Below are positions 35,699-45,515 of a stretch of DNA of 64,000 nucleotides, in pieces. The notes beneath the pieces are model-generated. The model had not been told where the DNA came from and did no database searches. It saw only the letters and a program-made list of their open reading frames with translations. How positions within the stretch are numbered: position 1 is the first letter of the stretch; each line of letters opens with the position of its first letter. The position numbers and the translations under genes are program-made. This DNA comes from Sphaerosporella brunnea (lineage: Eukaryota; Ascomycota; Pezizomycetes; Pezizales; Pyronemataceae): positions 36,878 through 100,877 of the forward strand of contig VXIS01000166.1 of NCBI GenBank assembly GCA_008704415.1, written 5' to 3'.

Positions 35699-36715
35699 GC
35701 CGAACCGTTCTCTGATCATGGCGCAACTGCTCCCGCCCTGACCGCATCTCGCGCCGGTCGCCAATGGCCAGCAGGCCCCGTCCTGTACAGCCGCTCCGCG
35801 CTACCAGGCCAACCGGTGAACCCGTTGCTGCCCCTCTCGCATCCAGCAAACTATATTTACCTGCCCGGAGACACCCAGCATCCGGGCTACCCTCAGTCCG
35901 ACCAGGCCTTCGCAGCGCTGTGTCCGTTGTGTCACAAGGTGTTCCGGGGGCTGAGCCCACTCCGTCAGCATCTGTCCCAGGCAGTGCCCGAGTTCCTCGC
36001 ATGGCTGCAAGGCGGGGCAACGGTGCCAACATGCCTAAACGACCGGGACGCGTACAATCTCATCCGGGTGCTCCCGCACTGCGATCGCAGTTTCTGTGAT
36101 CTCAACAACCTGCAGACAGGTTGCGTCGACATGGTGGCCCACAACTCGGTGCCGCGGTTGTGGTGGCGCTTTTTTGGAAGGCAGTGGTCCGAGACGGGCA
36201 AGCTGTTCGCGGTGAAGATTGCCCAGAACTGTCAACCCTACCCGCCGCGTCCGGGTACCGTGGCAGAATAGATAGCCGCGGTGGAGCGCATCTGGGTGAG
36301 GGATGCACAGGGATTCTTGGGGCAGGAGATGGTGCCGGCAGTGCCTTAGCACGGTGACATGGTTGTTGTGATCGTGCGATACCGCGATGGGCTGAATGCG
36401 GGTGGCCCGGTGACTGCCAGCATCAACTTCCGGTTTTCCTTCCAGCTGAGCGACACCATCAGGGACTGGGCGGCGATGGAAGCTCGGCTGAGAGTGCCGG
36501 CGGTTGTGACGGTGCTGCCATGGGAAGGCGATTATTTGACGCGAGGAATGCGCCGAACAATCCAAGCTCGCAATTTGTTCGAGTGGTGGGCCGGCAGCCT
36601 TGGACATGCAAGGTATGCGGTCCACGAAAGATGCCCTGAGTGCTTGCATTCGTGCTATTTTTGCCGCCCTTCATTGTTTAGTCACAGGGTAGTACGTGAT
36701 GTGTTGGGGAGCGAT
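35699..36715 (+). CDS. Hypothetical gene with zinc-finger-like N-terminus and two in-frame TAGs
   Basis: A single + frame is open from about 35680 to past 36715 except for two TAGs (36269-36271 and 36347-36349). No frame change is needed and the text on both sides is protein-like. Near residue 65 is CPLCHKVFRGLSPLRQHLSQ, which has the CX2C-X12-H spacing of a C2H2 finger but no clear second His. Downstream stretches include WWRFFGRQWSETGKL and, after the second TAG, HGDMVVVIVRYRDGLNAGG and DWAAMEARLRVPAVVTVLPW. No in-frame ATG was found near the left edge, so the start may lie in an upstream exon. The right end is uncertain: the frame stays open to TGA at 37079, but composition changes after about 36715. 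It may be a nucleic-acid-binding protein. Low certainty on function, moderate on being coding. Confidence 0.5.
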
Positions 36716-38929
36716 GCGGGTCCCCAGCTTCTTTGCCTGCGGCTTTTGCATCTGGAAGAACCGTTCGTGGTCTTGGCAGACTTATATGATTTTTTTATTT
36801 TTTTTCGTGATCATTCGTGTGGATTTCGCGTGGGAATCAAGATAAGTGTTTATGGGGTTGCTATTTGCCTGTCTGTTTGCTTTGTTGATTTCATTTCTGA
36901 ATGTACTTCTTTTTTCCGACGGATATCTTTATGGGTGAATAGGCAACCTCGATGGCTGGTTGGAATATTCTTTCAAAAACGATTGCATAATAGAGGTCAA
37001 CGGCTGCTCCAGCCAAAAGCCTTTACCGGACAGCTGCAAGTCCCACATCTTGGAACCATCTGCAGAGTCCCCCAAACGTGAAACATTCCATGCGCAGCCC
37101 TTCCTTAAAGCGCCGAGGATCTGTGAGGTTGGATACAAACTGGAGAATTGCAGGATGGAAGGGCAACTGAACGGGTGGCTTCCCGTGAGATTGACGAATT
37201 ATATTACAGTTTCTAACGCTTTGAGCTCTTCATGGGGCACAAGTGACAAGGAGGATGCTCGTCAGGCGGGCGGCGCGTGGGGAGCGCGGAGGGGGGTCTG
37301 CGACTTGTCCGTGAACTGGTACAGCGGCACTGGGATATTTAACGCATTGCCCGGCGGTCTTCCTGATATGTATCCGCCTTCGCCACCTTGTACAGTGCCA
37401 CTGTAGAAGAAATAGTTGGATAGGGGGGTCCCCCCCAAACCTATTGTACAGCACACGCCAACTGCCTCCACTCTCGCTTGCATGTGTTGCAGCGTCTGCT
37501 CTTCCTGTAGCCAGGGCTGATTTGTCATCGTTTTGCCAGCGCAACTCCAGTCAGCGTCTGTTCAATTGGTGCCATGCACACAGGAACGCCGCGGGTTGCT
37601 TGCTGCAATTCGGAATCTACGCAAACATGCTGGTCACCCTGATGCAGGCACCGCTCCATGTACACACATTTTACCTCATTGTACGGCTACATGTTTAAAA
37701 CCAAGAAGTATTTCCGCGCAACTGAATCAAAACTCCAGCACCTGGGGTGGGTTTCCTATGGACCGTGATCTTGTGGACTTCACCTCGCACATCCAGAGCC
37801 GTGGAGCCAGTCACCACACTGTAACCATCCTCTTCATGCCCATAGAGCTTTTACTGCCATGGTCCAATCACGTCCACACAGCCCTCCACGACCGGGAAAG
37901 CGTATTCGACGGTATGCTACATATGCTTCGACAAATCGTTGACACGCCGTGACCCACTGCTGGCACATACAAGATTTTCCACTCTCTCAACCCGCGACCG
38001 TCAGGCCGTGGAAACCTCAATTTCCCAGAAGCACCTCAATGCGCGACCTGCTTTTGTTTGTAACAAAATTTATTGTACGTCTGCAAGCGTGAACGATTAT
38101 AACACACCCCCTGTCTGTCCCCTCCTATTTCCCGTCCGTTCCCTCATTGATACAATCTGATCGCGCAACTGCGGCCCCGCAATCACTAGAATGTAAAACG
38201 TCAAAGAGAATACGTGACCTGCTAGTTTCGGCCCAACGTCCTTGCTATGCTTGACCGCCTAAGAGTGGTTGTCTGCGACGTTGCTGATGTGGAACAGCGC
38301 AGAGCTCGCGACACGAGGATATCGATCCCAGCAAGGAGTCTGCTGGTTACCCCGGTTCATCAAGGAGGTCATCATGCAGTGCTATGCCAAGCCAAAGCTG
38401 AACATGGATGGTGACTGAGCAAGTGTTCATCACCAGTGCGAAACGTGCTCTGTTTCCGGTGAAATCCCGCCTTTTCGATGTTTCCCAGAGTCCGTGCAGA
38501 TTTAGAATTGGTTGTTCGGGTCGGTAAAGAGATGTGTTCAGGTTAGATTCGGACACGGCAATGGGAGTGGGTGCCTGATGAAACGTTTACGGTCTGATCG
38601 AACCATTAACAGTGTGATCCATCAGGCAATTAGGCCACAATCTGAGGAATTAAGAAGGTAGGTCTACGTCATCAATGGCATGATAGGTGGGAATCATCCA
38701 AGAAGGCCCCGGTGACCGCACGTCACATGCCAATAGGCCAAAAAAGAGAGATCCAGAGTCGGTGCAGATGCCACATAACAAATTGAAACAACAGGACTTG
38801 CCACTTATCTTCCTCAGTTCCATCACCTTTGATCAGGAAATCAGCGGCCTGAGTGTGAGGACATGTTTATTTAAAACCAGCGACCCATACCATATAGGGG
38901 TCATCAGTAATTGTCGTAACAAACAGCAT
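36716..38929. other. Unassigned sequence
   Basis: No confident gene. Frame 37533-37952 (+, 139 codons) is protein-like in its second half but has no firm match. A short G6-T-C7 palindrome sits at 37423-37436. The region 36770-36930 is T-rich. Confidence 0.3.
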
Positions 38930-39105
38930 CCAAAGAAGAAAAGAAAAAAAAAAAACTACAACAAGAAAGAAAGGAAAAAAAGGAAAAAAAATACAAACGT
39001 GCAGCAAAAAACACAAGAAGAAGCAAATTAATCTTGCAAAAAAAAAACAAAAAACTCAACCAAAAAGCAATCAAAACATGATGAAAAGAAAAAAAGGAAA
39101 AAAAA
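38930..39105 (+). repeat. A-rich low-complexity tract
   Basis: Runs of A interspersed with G and C (AAAGAAAGGAAAAAAAGG-like words) for about 170 bases. It lies just downstream (minus sense) of the putative membrane-protein frame. Confidence 0.8.
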
Positions 39106-39106
39106 C

Positions 39107-39556
39107 TTATACAGGAAGCTGCTGCGCTCGATTGTCTTCTCGCAACCTGCATAGATCAGAATGCACGACGGAGTTGGGTACGTACTCCTTGTAATTCTGC
39201 TGAACTCGCCTCATCCCAACAACCACAATTGTCAGCGCGAACGTCACCACCGCGCAAGCCACAATCAACCCCGTGCTGTATTTGCCGGCCCCCGAGAGTT
39301 GGCTTGACAGAGTCCTGGAGGTGATCCTTTGGCAAGTCTCCAGGAGATAGGTGACACATTCCACCAAGACCTCAACCATCGTGCTTTGGGGTTGATTGTT
39401 GTCCCCTTGGGGCGACCGCTTGGCATCTTGGCCAGGCGTCGCTGCACCTTCGAGTTGGGGGCTTGGTGGCGGTTGTCGGTCAGGTTGCGGCCCACCTGTC
39501 GTCAACACTATCAGCGGTGCCATTTTGAAATACCGAGGAGCTTGCACTTCCATCAA
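39107..39556 (-). CDS. Putative small single-pass membrane protein
   Basis: A minus frame of up to 149 codons, ending in TAA. The most natural start may be residue 12 (MAPLIVLTTGGPQ). The first 60 residues are rich in Pro and Gln. A hydrophobic segment at about residues 96-116 (GLIVACAVVTFALTIVVVGM) fits one transmembrane helix, followed by basic residues (RRVQQNYKEY) that would face the cytosol. No family is recognised. It sits between an A-rich tract and the PiggyBac relic and could be a chance frame. Coherent layout, proline-rich then helix then basic tail, is the main support. Confidence 0.35.
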   Translation of the reverse strand: MMEVQAPRYFKMAPLIVLTTGGPQPDRQPPPSPQLEGAATPGQDAKRSPQGDNNQPQSTMVEVLVECVTYLLETCQRITSRTLSSQLSGAGKYSTGLIVACAVVTFALTIVVVGMRRVQQNYKEYVPNSVVHSDLCRLREDNRAQQLPV

Positions 39557-39877
39557 AGTCGGAGTAAATGGTCATAGCCGGGCAGGACGAGCTGAAAATG
39601 CAGCATTCGCAGCCGCGCAACAACGGCGCAGACGCTTTTCATTGTTGCTTCACTGACAATCACTCATAGCAATACTGCCACGGCGCTACTGGCGCTTGAA
39701 AATTGCCGACGTCATCCAAACAGAGCATTAACAGCCGCGGCAACGATTGCTATCGCCCTTTCAGCATTGGCAGCAACTTGCGCCACGAGCTGGCTACCGT
39801 GATTGTGTAAGCTCAAACCTGTGGGCCCTACAGAGACGCAGACTGCTACAGAGCGTCAACTGTGACATGCGACAGTA
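39557..39877. other. Unassigned sequence upstream of transposase relic
   Basis: No supported gene. It may include decayed N-terminal transposase sequence, but nothing is recognisable. Confidence 0.25.
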
Positions 39878-40689
39878 GATCTTGTGCTCGACCAGCTGCG
39901 GTCAAGTTCACAGGCATACCGGCTGCCTTCTACCAACGAATCTGTTGATGAAGCAATGATCCGCTGCACAGGCCGCTCACAGGACACATACAAGATGTCT
40001 TCACAGCCTATTGAGCATAGTTTTAAGTTTCATTGCCTTGCGGACAACGGCTATGTGTATTACACCCTCCCAACGTCCAACGAGGCCGGCTCCGACACTG
40101 TACCCCACGTTGAAGGTCTAATCGCAACCGGAGAAGTTGTTTTCCACCTCCTTAACCAGCTCCCGAAGTCTCAAAGGAGATGCTAATTCGTACCTGTATT
40201 GATGACTACAATCATCATATGGGTGGTGTTGACATTGCCGACCAGCTGCGCAGCAACTCCGATATGCAAATGACTGCCTGGCGCACTTGGTGGCCCATGT
40301 TCTTCTATGGCACGGACACAATAGTCATTAACGCCTGCCTCATCTTCTCCAGCATGGAAACAACCTTAGAAATTAGTCACAAACAGTTCCGGCTAGATAT
40401 GGCCTGGAGTCTCATCACCGCTGGACTCCACCCTCCTACCACAGTCTCTCGCCCCACAGTCAAAAGGAACACAGAATTACCAATAGGGTGCTTTTTGGAA
40501 AGCGCCAATATGCCTACCCAGGTCGAAAATAAGAAGACCGGCTACTTGTGCCGCTGGAAACACATGGGTGTAGGTAAAGACAAAGAAATGCCTCAAACTC
40601 GCTTGTGCTGTAAAGACTGCCAGGTCCCACTCTGTCTGAATAGCCAGCGCATCTGTTTTCCTGATTTGCATGACCCAGAGTTGCGCTGA
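39878..40689 (+). pseudogene. PiggyBac-like transposase relic
   Basis: Two frames match the PiggyBac DDE fold. 39878-40186 has the first catalytic Asp region (NESVDEAMIRCTGRSQ) and the following GYVYYTLPTSNEAGSD. 40180-40689 has the third catalytic Asp region (DDYNHHMGGVDIADQLR) and helical YGTDTIVINACLIF. It ends in a cysteine-rich region (CCKDCQVPLCLNSQRICF) like the C-terminal DNA-binding ring of the family. The DN-FTS region with the second catalytic Asp is missing, so an internal deletion and frame change lie at about 40150-40190. The N-terminal half is also gone. It would have been a cut-and-paste transposase; this copy is dead. Terminal inverted repeats and a TTAA duplication were not found. 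Confidence 0.85.
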
Positions 40690-41180
40690 AGTGATTGCAG
40701 GTGTTCTGGTAAATTTGAGCAGGTGGGGGGGCAGCGGGGGTGGGGTTTCTTGTGGAGGAGCGAAAATTGCAGGCAACTGGCTCCCTGCAGCAGCATCACA
40801 CATGTAATTACTTCTGTAAACCTAATCAAAACCATCTTTCTGGATTCATAAAGCTTTGTATCTAGAAATTTATCTTCTCAAAAGGCGTGGTGCTGTGCGA
40901 CGTTGCCCCATACTTTTACGCCCGATTTCACAGGATACGCGTTACGGACGAGGGGATAAGTGACCAGTTTAACCCACGACCTCCTCTCATTACCTTACTG
41001 CGCCATGTTTCACACACATAGCCCCTGACTGCAACGTACATATGACTTTACTTTAAGTGGCGCTGTACTGATGACTCCACGCCGTGTGATCACCACACCG
41101 CTGTTTACTAGTCATTATCTAACAGGGGAATCCAAGCGCGTTTATATACACCTTCAAGCCTTACTAGATATCACTCGGTA
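40690..41180. other. Unassigned sequence
   Basis: No gene or clear repeat. It leads into the left satellite arm. Confidence 0.3.
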
Positions 41181-43547
41181 TTCCATCACAGTATGTCACT
41201 AGTCCTGATCCATGCCTGGAAAGTCACATTTCAACATGTCAAGACTATGCAAGGGAAGATGGTTGGGCTATGACTGCTTTCTCACCAAAACAAGAAAATT
41301 GTGCAAATCACGATATTCAACAAAGGGGGGAATGTGGGAGCGGATGAAGCTCAGTGAGTCGCTGCAGCCGACAACACCCTGGGAGCCTTATTGGGGGAAT
41401 AATTGACGTGCACGAGTCCGTTGTGAATGTTCGAAGACAATACAGTCAACAATGGTTCCGCTATAACCGACTTCTTACCGAAACGGTAGAATTGCCCAAA
41501 TGACGATATTAGTCAAACAGCCAATTCAGTAATGGACGCAATGCAGGAAGTCCCCGCAACTGAGCATGCTCCGGGAAGCTCACCAAGGGTATCATCATTG
41601 ACATACTCAAGTCATTTCTGAAGGTCCCAAGGTGACATTATCCAACTACAATCATTTTTTCCCTGAAACTTTGAACTAATGAATTGTCCAAGATGCCCAT
41701 TCGGGAGTGGACAGAATGCACCGCGTTTGCAAAATTATGATTCTTTTCAGCAGTAAACAATGGTTGCGTGCTGACAATGTTCTCATTGCAACCGTTAAAT
41801 TATCCAAATGATAAGATTGGGCCTAATGAATGCGGCTCTGGTGCCATATGCCAGCTAAGCATAATCGAATCCTGTATTGCAAGTAGGTGTTGCATACACA
41901 ATATACATGCTTGATACCTCTACAATTATGGTCATGATCGCGATGATGACAGCGATCACAATGATCCTCATCATTTTGTTGATTGTCATGATTGTAACAT
42001 GATTGTGATGATTGTAAGAATTTTGATGATTGTGATAATTCTGACAACCTTAAAGATTCAAGCGTCTCCAATGATTCTAATGGTTCCAGTGTTTGTGATG
42101 TTCGCAATGCTAAGGAAAATGTTTCTCATGCTGATCATACCGCTCATTGACATGATTTGAATCTTTTGAACAGTTTCTTCAAGTATCATACTGCCAGTTA
42201 ATACTATCCAACCAAGTCAGTTGTCAACGTTTCAGGACGATATGGTGAACGATGATGGCGCTGTGTCCATATTCTCCCAAAACAGTGAAATTGTCCAAAT
42301 CAAGATATTGGTCAACTGGGCGGATTTTGGAGCGGATGAAGCTCAGTGAGCCGCTGGAGCCTAGCACGCCATGGGAGGCTTGCTGGGGGCATCATTGACC
42401 TGCTGGGGTTAGCTGCCAATCATTCAAAACGATGCGATGCAGGATGGCTGCGATATAATCATCGTCTGACAAAACGGTGAAATTCCCCAACTGACCATAT
42501 TACGCTGAGTAGAAGCGGATGACATCTGGCGATTGGAGGCATAGTAGACCTACCCAGGTATGCTGTGAGGCTTTCATAACAATGCGGTGAACAAGGGTTG
42601 CGCTATAATAATCTTGTCACTAAAACGAAAATTGCCCACATCATGATGTTGCACTGAGTATGGGTGGATGACGCCCAGTGAGTATTGGCATCCCACAATG
42701 CACTAAAAGACTGGATGCGGGCATAGTTGACCTGCCCTATTAAGCTGTGAAGGTTTTAAGAACATGGGTTGAATGATGGTTGCGCACTTACCATCTTCTC
42801 TCAATGCCACCTCTAGCATTATAGTAATGATTGCTATGATGACGGCAATCACCATGATTCTCATGATTTTGATGATTGTGATGATTGTAATGATTGTGAC
42901 AATTGTGATGATTGTAATGATTGTAATGATAGTGTTTGGATCATTTTGACAGTTTTAACAAGTATCATACCACCACCTCACACTATCTAACCGAGTTTGA
43001 TGTAACAGTTTCAGGACAATACGGTCAAGATGGTTGCGCTTTGACAATATTCCCCCAAAACGGTACAATTGACCAAATCACCATATTGATCAAAGTGGCG
43101 GATTTGGCAGTGAATGACTACCAGTGAGCACCCGCAGCCCAGAATGCGCTGTGAGTCTCACTGGGGGCATACCAGGCCTGCATGAGTACTCTGTGAAGAT
43201 GTCAAAATAATGCGCTAAACAATCGCTGTACTGTAACCATCTTCTTACGAAAACGTGAAATTGCCCAAATCATGATATAGCACTCAGTAGGAGGGGATCG
43301 ATTCCGGCAGGTAACTGCAGCCCAGAATGTCCTGGGAAGCTCATCGAGGGCGTACAAGACCTGCCTAAGTCAGCGGTGAAGGTTTTACAAAGATGCTGAG
43401 AACGATACTTGCCCTGTGACCATCTTCTCCCATAACTGTGGAATTCTACAAAATACAGGTGCTGGATTTGGGAGTGGATGAAGCCTCGTGAACCCACGCA
43501 GCTTTCAATGCCATGGGAGGCTTACCGGCAGCGTCATTGACCTACTG
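41180..43547 (-). repeat. Left arm of the ~183-bp satellite family, diverged
   Basis: Degenerate units are anchored on phrases such as GAAATTGCCCAAATCATGA (41304, 41488, about 41681, 42293, 42481, 42630, 43070, 43259) and GCGGATGAAGCTCAGTGAG. Where units are intact the spacing is 184-193 bases. The reverse complement of the 51.7-54.1 kb unit aligns with this unit along its length (GGATGAAGC, CCTGGGAAGCTCACTG, ATCTTCTC and GAATTGCCCAAAT words), so this is the same family in opposite orientation. ATGATTGTGATGATTG-type trinucleotide stretches interrupt it at about 41930-42030 and 42820-42940. Confidence 0.8.
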
Positions 43548-44011
43548 TCACGAGTATGGTCACGTGACATGGACTCTAAGTAGTCAGCTAGGGAATAGAA
43601 TAGAGTCTACATAGTGATCGCCTCGAGGGCACGTGATAGCCGGGTGGCTCCGGATCATAGTAGCTAGCTTGAGTGACGCTATGGAAGAACTCGGAGATCG
43701 GGTGCCTCAGGTAGGAGGCTACCTGAGAAGAGAACCCGATTTGGAGATGACAAGTAGTATAGGCTATTGTCAGAGCTCTTCCGAAATATCTTCGTTGACC
43801 TACCTGTTCCGGGAACTGGCATGACGATCGGAGGGGTCAGGAGTGATCACCCGGAAGGCGTTGAGCCGAAAAAGGAAAGAATCACACGGCCTAGAACCTC
43901 CATAGTAAGTGTGGTTGTTGCGTAGGGCATGCGACGCAGAAGATCGGGAGATGGAGCCAATGGGGCTGAGCGTCTTCATGCAACATGAGAATACAACGCT
44001 TACGGAGCGGG
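43548..44011. other. Unassigned segment between satellite and Ty3 element
   Basis: Starts TGTCACGAGTATGGTCACGTGAC, which resembles the start of the neighbouring Ty3 LTR (TGTCACGG with TCACGTGAC inside). It may be a related, truncated LTR or rearranged flank. No gene is recognised. Confidence 0.3.
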
Positions 44012-44292
44012 TGTCACGGCTCAAGGTTAAGGGGTGGCTCGGCGCTAGGGTTAGGGTCTCACGTGACGCGTGGTCACGTGACGGGAAAGCATAAATGGCG
44101 AGGTTTCACTTGTTTTTGTTTCTTTTCTTCTTTTCTTCTTTACAGAACGTCTTGTATACTAGCGAACCTAGTAACCTTGAACCACCTTGTCTTGTCTCGT
44201 CTTCTTCTGCCCCTTGTCCTTGTCCTCCTGCCTCCGTTCCTTGCCTCGAAAGCTACGTACCTTGGACGCTTCCTCGCGACTGTCCCGTTACA
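44012..44292 (+). repeat. Ty3 5' LTR with promoter-like features
   Basis: 281 bp. It contains two TCACGTGAC palindromes (about 44070-44093, E-box type CACGTG cores) and a TATA-like CATAAATG at about 44090. A pyrimidine tract TTTCTTTTCTTCTTTTCTTC follows, then TACAGAACGTCTTG at 44141. The position and the match to the primer site suggest that the transcript starts near 44142. Confidence 0.95.
44142..44150 (+). promoter_or_regulatory. Candidate transcript 5' end used as self-primer
   Basis: ACAGAACGT lies just after the pyrimidine tract of the LTR and about 50 bases after the TATA-like site. It is the exact reverse complement of ACGTTCTGT at 44295-44303. In Tf1-type Ty3 elements the first bases of the mRNA pair with the primer site and prime reverse transcription; this matches that scheme. 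Confidence 0.5.
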
Positions 44293-44294
44293 GT

Positions 44295-44303
44295 ACGTTC
44301 TGT
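44295..44303 (+). other. Candidate self-priming primer-binding site
   Basis: ACGTTCTGT starts two bases after the 5' LTR end (44292). It is complementary over 9 bases to 44142-44150. No tRNA 3'-end complement (starting TGG) is present at this place, which favours self-priming over tRNA priming. In the 3' LTR the partner has one change (CCAGAACGT). Confidence 0.55.
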
Positions 44304-44357
44304 CGAACTATCTCCAACCTACGTAGCTCCTGGTCCTGCTGCCGACCTCGACACACC

Positions 44358-45515
44358 ATGCCGATATACAAAGCTATCTCCGACGACCTCTGGGCACGCC
44401 TCGTGGCTGCCAGCGCTCTCACCGATCTTGAAAACAACAACCCTCTCGACTATATCCACAGAATCTGCACCGAAGTCCTCAGCACCCCTGACTATACACC
44501 TGCACCCACGGACGACGACCTTACCTTTGCCGAAGAAACTGCTCGAGCTGACGCTGCCGAGCAAGAACTGGTCCGTCAACGAGAAATCATCACCCACCTC
44601 CTGGGCCAGCCGGCACCGGAGAACCATGGAGCACGAGGTGACAAGCTCCCGGACGCGCCTATGTTCGACGGCACCCGCGATAAGCTTCGGTCGTTTGTCG
44701 CTTAGCTCCGTCTCAAGCTGTTCGCAGACACCACACGTTTCCCAACCCCCCGACTACGGTTGTCCTATGCCATCAACAGATGCGAAGGCCGTGCCATGGA
44801 ACAACTCCTCCCCTACATTCTCGATAATGGCACGATTACAGGACTCGACGATGTTGAAGACGTCATCAGCGTCCTCCAGACTGCCTTCGGTGACCCGGAC
44901 CGCGCTGCCACAGCTCGTCACAAGCTTCAAACCCTTCGATAAGGCAACCAGGAATGCTCGCTATACTACGCCGAGTTCTCCAGGCTGCTCTCCGATTTGG
45001 ATTGGGATCAACGTGCCACCATGGATGCCCTCCGGCATGGACTCTCAATCGAAATTCTCGAGAAGCTCATCGGCACCCCGAATCCGACCAACCTTAACGA
45101 CTTTGTCAACCTGTGCCAACGTTTTGACTCCCAAATCCGTGCCGTTGAGCACCTCCGCAAACTCCGGTCTAGCACTTCGTCTTCAACCTCCCGCGACGCC
45201 AGTCACCATCCGGTCACTACTCCACAACGACCCTGCACGCCTCAAGGAACCTTCGCTCCCACTTTGGCCACCCAGCCTCAACCTGATACTACGCAGCCCG
45301 TACCTACACCCATGGACCTTTCCGCCAATCGCCGCAAGATCACACCCCAGGGAACGAGCTGCCCGGCTTGCCGAGGGTCGCTGTCTCTACTGCGGCGGCC
45401 ACGGGCACTTGGCTGCGACCTGCCACAATAAGCCGGCCCACCTCCGAGCCGCCGCCACCTCTACGACTACCACGCTCACTCCCCTCCCGACCGACAACCA
45501 GTCGGGAAACGTCTA
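44358..45515 (+). pseudogene. Ty3 gag with in-frame TAG codons
   Basis: The ATG at 44358 begins MPIYKAISDDLWARL. The frame holds the Ty3/chromovirus gag body, including MFDGTRDKLRSFVA, SYAINRCEGRAMEQLLPYI, CSLYYAEFSRLLSDLDWD and PTPMDLSANRRK. It is interrupted only by TAG at 44703-44705 and 44940-44942. At both places related gags normally have Gln (before LRLKLF, and after LQTLR). Near 45350 the frame changes by one base. The zinc knuckle CLYCGGHGHLAATC (CX2CX4HX4C) is then read to TAG at 45514-45516. Gag packages element RNA. A 473-codon overlapping frame (44095-45516) is open throughout, but only its last part, the knuckle, is real gag. Confidence 0.85.

Noticed and set aside
37423..37436. 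A G6-T-C7 palindrome as a terminator or element end
   Set aside because: No U-run, no matching flanks and no neighbouring gene to terminate; probably incidental.
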